A stretch of DNA of 6,674 nucleotides from CAZYWA01 sp964650975 [NCBI: uncultured bacterium] (GTDB lineage: Bacteria; JADJOY01), in assembly GCA_964650975.1 (NCBI GenBank), contig CAZYWA010000450.1:1-6674 (forward strand), read 5' to 3'. The position numbers were made by a program, and so were the translations under genes. Shown piece after piece: positions 6,464-6,674 of this stretch. The notes below the pieces were generated by a model. That model ran no database searches, had not been told where the DNA came from, and saw only the letters and a list, made by a program, of their open reading frames with translations. Within the stretch, counting starts at the first letter, position 1, and every line of letters starts with the position of its first letter.

Positions 6464-6674
6464 TCACGCGTTCGAATCGTGCGGGAGGTTGAACGCGCGG
6501 ATCATGTTGCCGGCGCAGATCATCTCGATCTCCGGCTTCGGCACGCCCTGGAACATCTCGCCCGCCACCTTGCGGCTGTAGGGCCAGTCGTTGCCGTGGT
6601 GGGGGAAGTCGGTGGACCAGGCCGTGGCGATCCTTGAGGAAGGTGCAGATGAAGTGCTCGTGGAAGTAGTCGCT
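6464..6674 (-). pseudogene. Amidohydrolase_2 family protein, C-terminal end, with frame break (partial)
   Basis: The visible end of the gene has two frames. From the window edge, frame 1 reads SDYFHEHFICTFLKD (6674-6630). From 6619, another frame reads WSTDFPHHGNDWPYSRKVAG and on to a TGA at 6466-6464. Both parts are hallmarks of amidohydrolase_2 (PF04909) metal-dependent hydrolases common in acyl-CoA catabolic clusters. In relatives about 15 residues separate the LKD and WSTDF blocks. Here only 10 nt do, and the frames differ, so roughly 35 nt appear lost. This is either a real inactivating deletion or an assembly error. The family has a TIM barrel, and the metal-binding N-terminal part lies outside the window. 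The gene ends 22 bp before the hydratase start and probably belongs to the same operon. Confidence 0.75.

Noticed and set aside
1-6674. CRISPR array, tRNA, rRNA, insertion sequence, riboswitch or phage genes
   Set aside because: No regularly spaced repeats, cloverleaf-like sequence, transposase or phage-like reading frame could be seen on either strand.

Overview
This is a GC-rich bacterial window in which every convincing gene lies on the minus strand, so the transcript reads from the right edge to the left. In order it holds the C-terminal end of an amidohydrolase_2 protein with a frame break, a two-domain FAS1-like/MaoC-type acyl-CoA hydratase or dehydratase, an AMP-forming acyl-CoA synthetase, a fused tandem class III (CaiB/BaiF) CoA-transferase of 830 residues, and the first 297 residues of an HMG-CoA-synthase-like thiolase-fold enzyme that runs off the left edge.

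The spacing suggests one operon: 22 bp from amidohydrolase to hydratase, 11 bp from hydratase to synthetase, then a 187-bp gap, then an ATGA stop/start overlap between the CoA-transferase and the HMG-CoA-synthase-like gene. All the products act on acyl-CoA thioesters or are regular neighbours of such genes. The synthetase (ATP-dependent) and the CoA-transferase (by exchange) would activate a carboxylic acid, the MaoC-type protein would hydrate or dehydrate an enoyl/3-hydroxyacyl-CoA, and the thiolase-fold enzyme would make or break a C-C bond. The substrate cannot be read from the sequence. The gene set and composition fit a metabolically versatile soil or sediment bacterium with many such clusters (a deltaproteobacterial-type lineage such as Binatia or Myxococcota, or an actinobacterium). 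This placement is a low-confidence inference.

The least ordinary DNA is the 187-bp gap at 3382-3568. It holds three short palindromic elements built on one plan: a GGAG head, a stem arm, the invariant hexamer GTCCCT as the loop, the complementary arm, and a tail ending in GCG (AGCG in two copies, GGCG in the third). The arms differ in sequence between copies but each stays perfectly self-complementary. Two copies point one way and one the other. The GGAG head and the inverted pair recall REP/BIME elements mobilised by RAYT transposases, but here the loop is conserved and the stem is variable. Two other points deserve a second look: hairpin-rich, low-complexity DNA encoding the linker between the two halves of the fused CoA-transferase, and the frameshifting deletion in the amidohydrolase.
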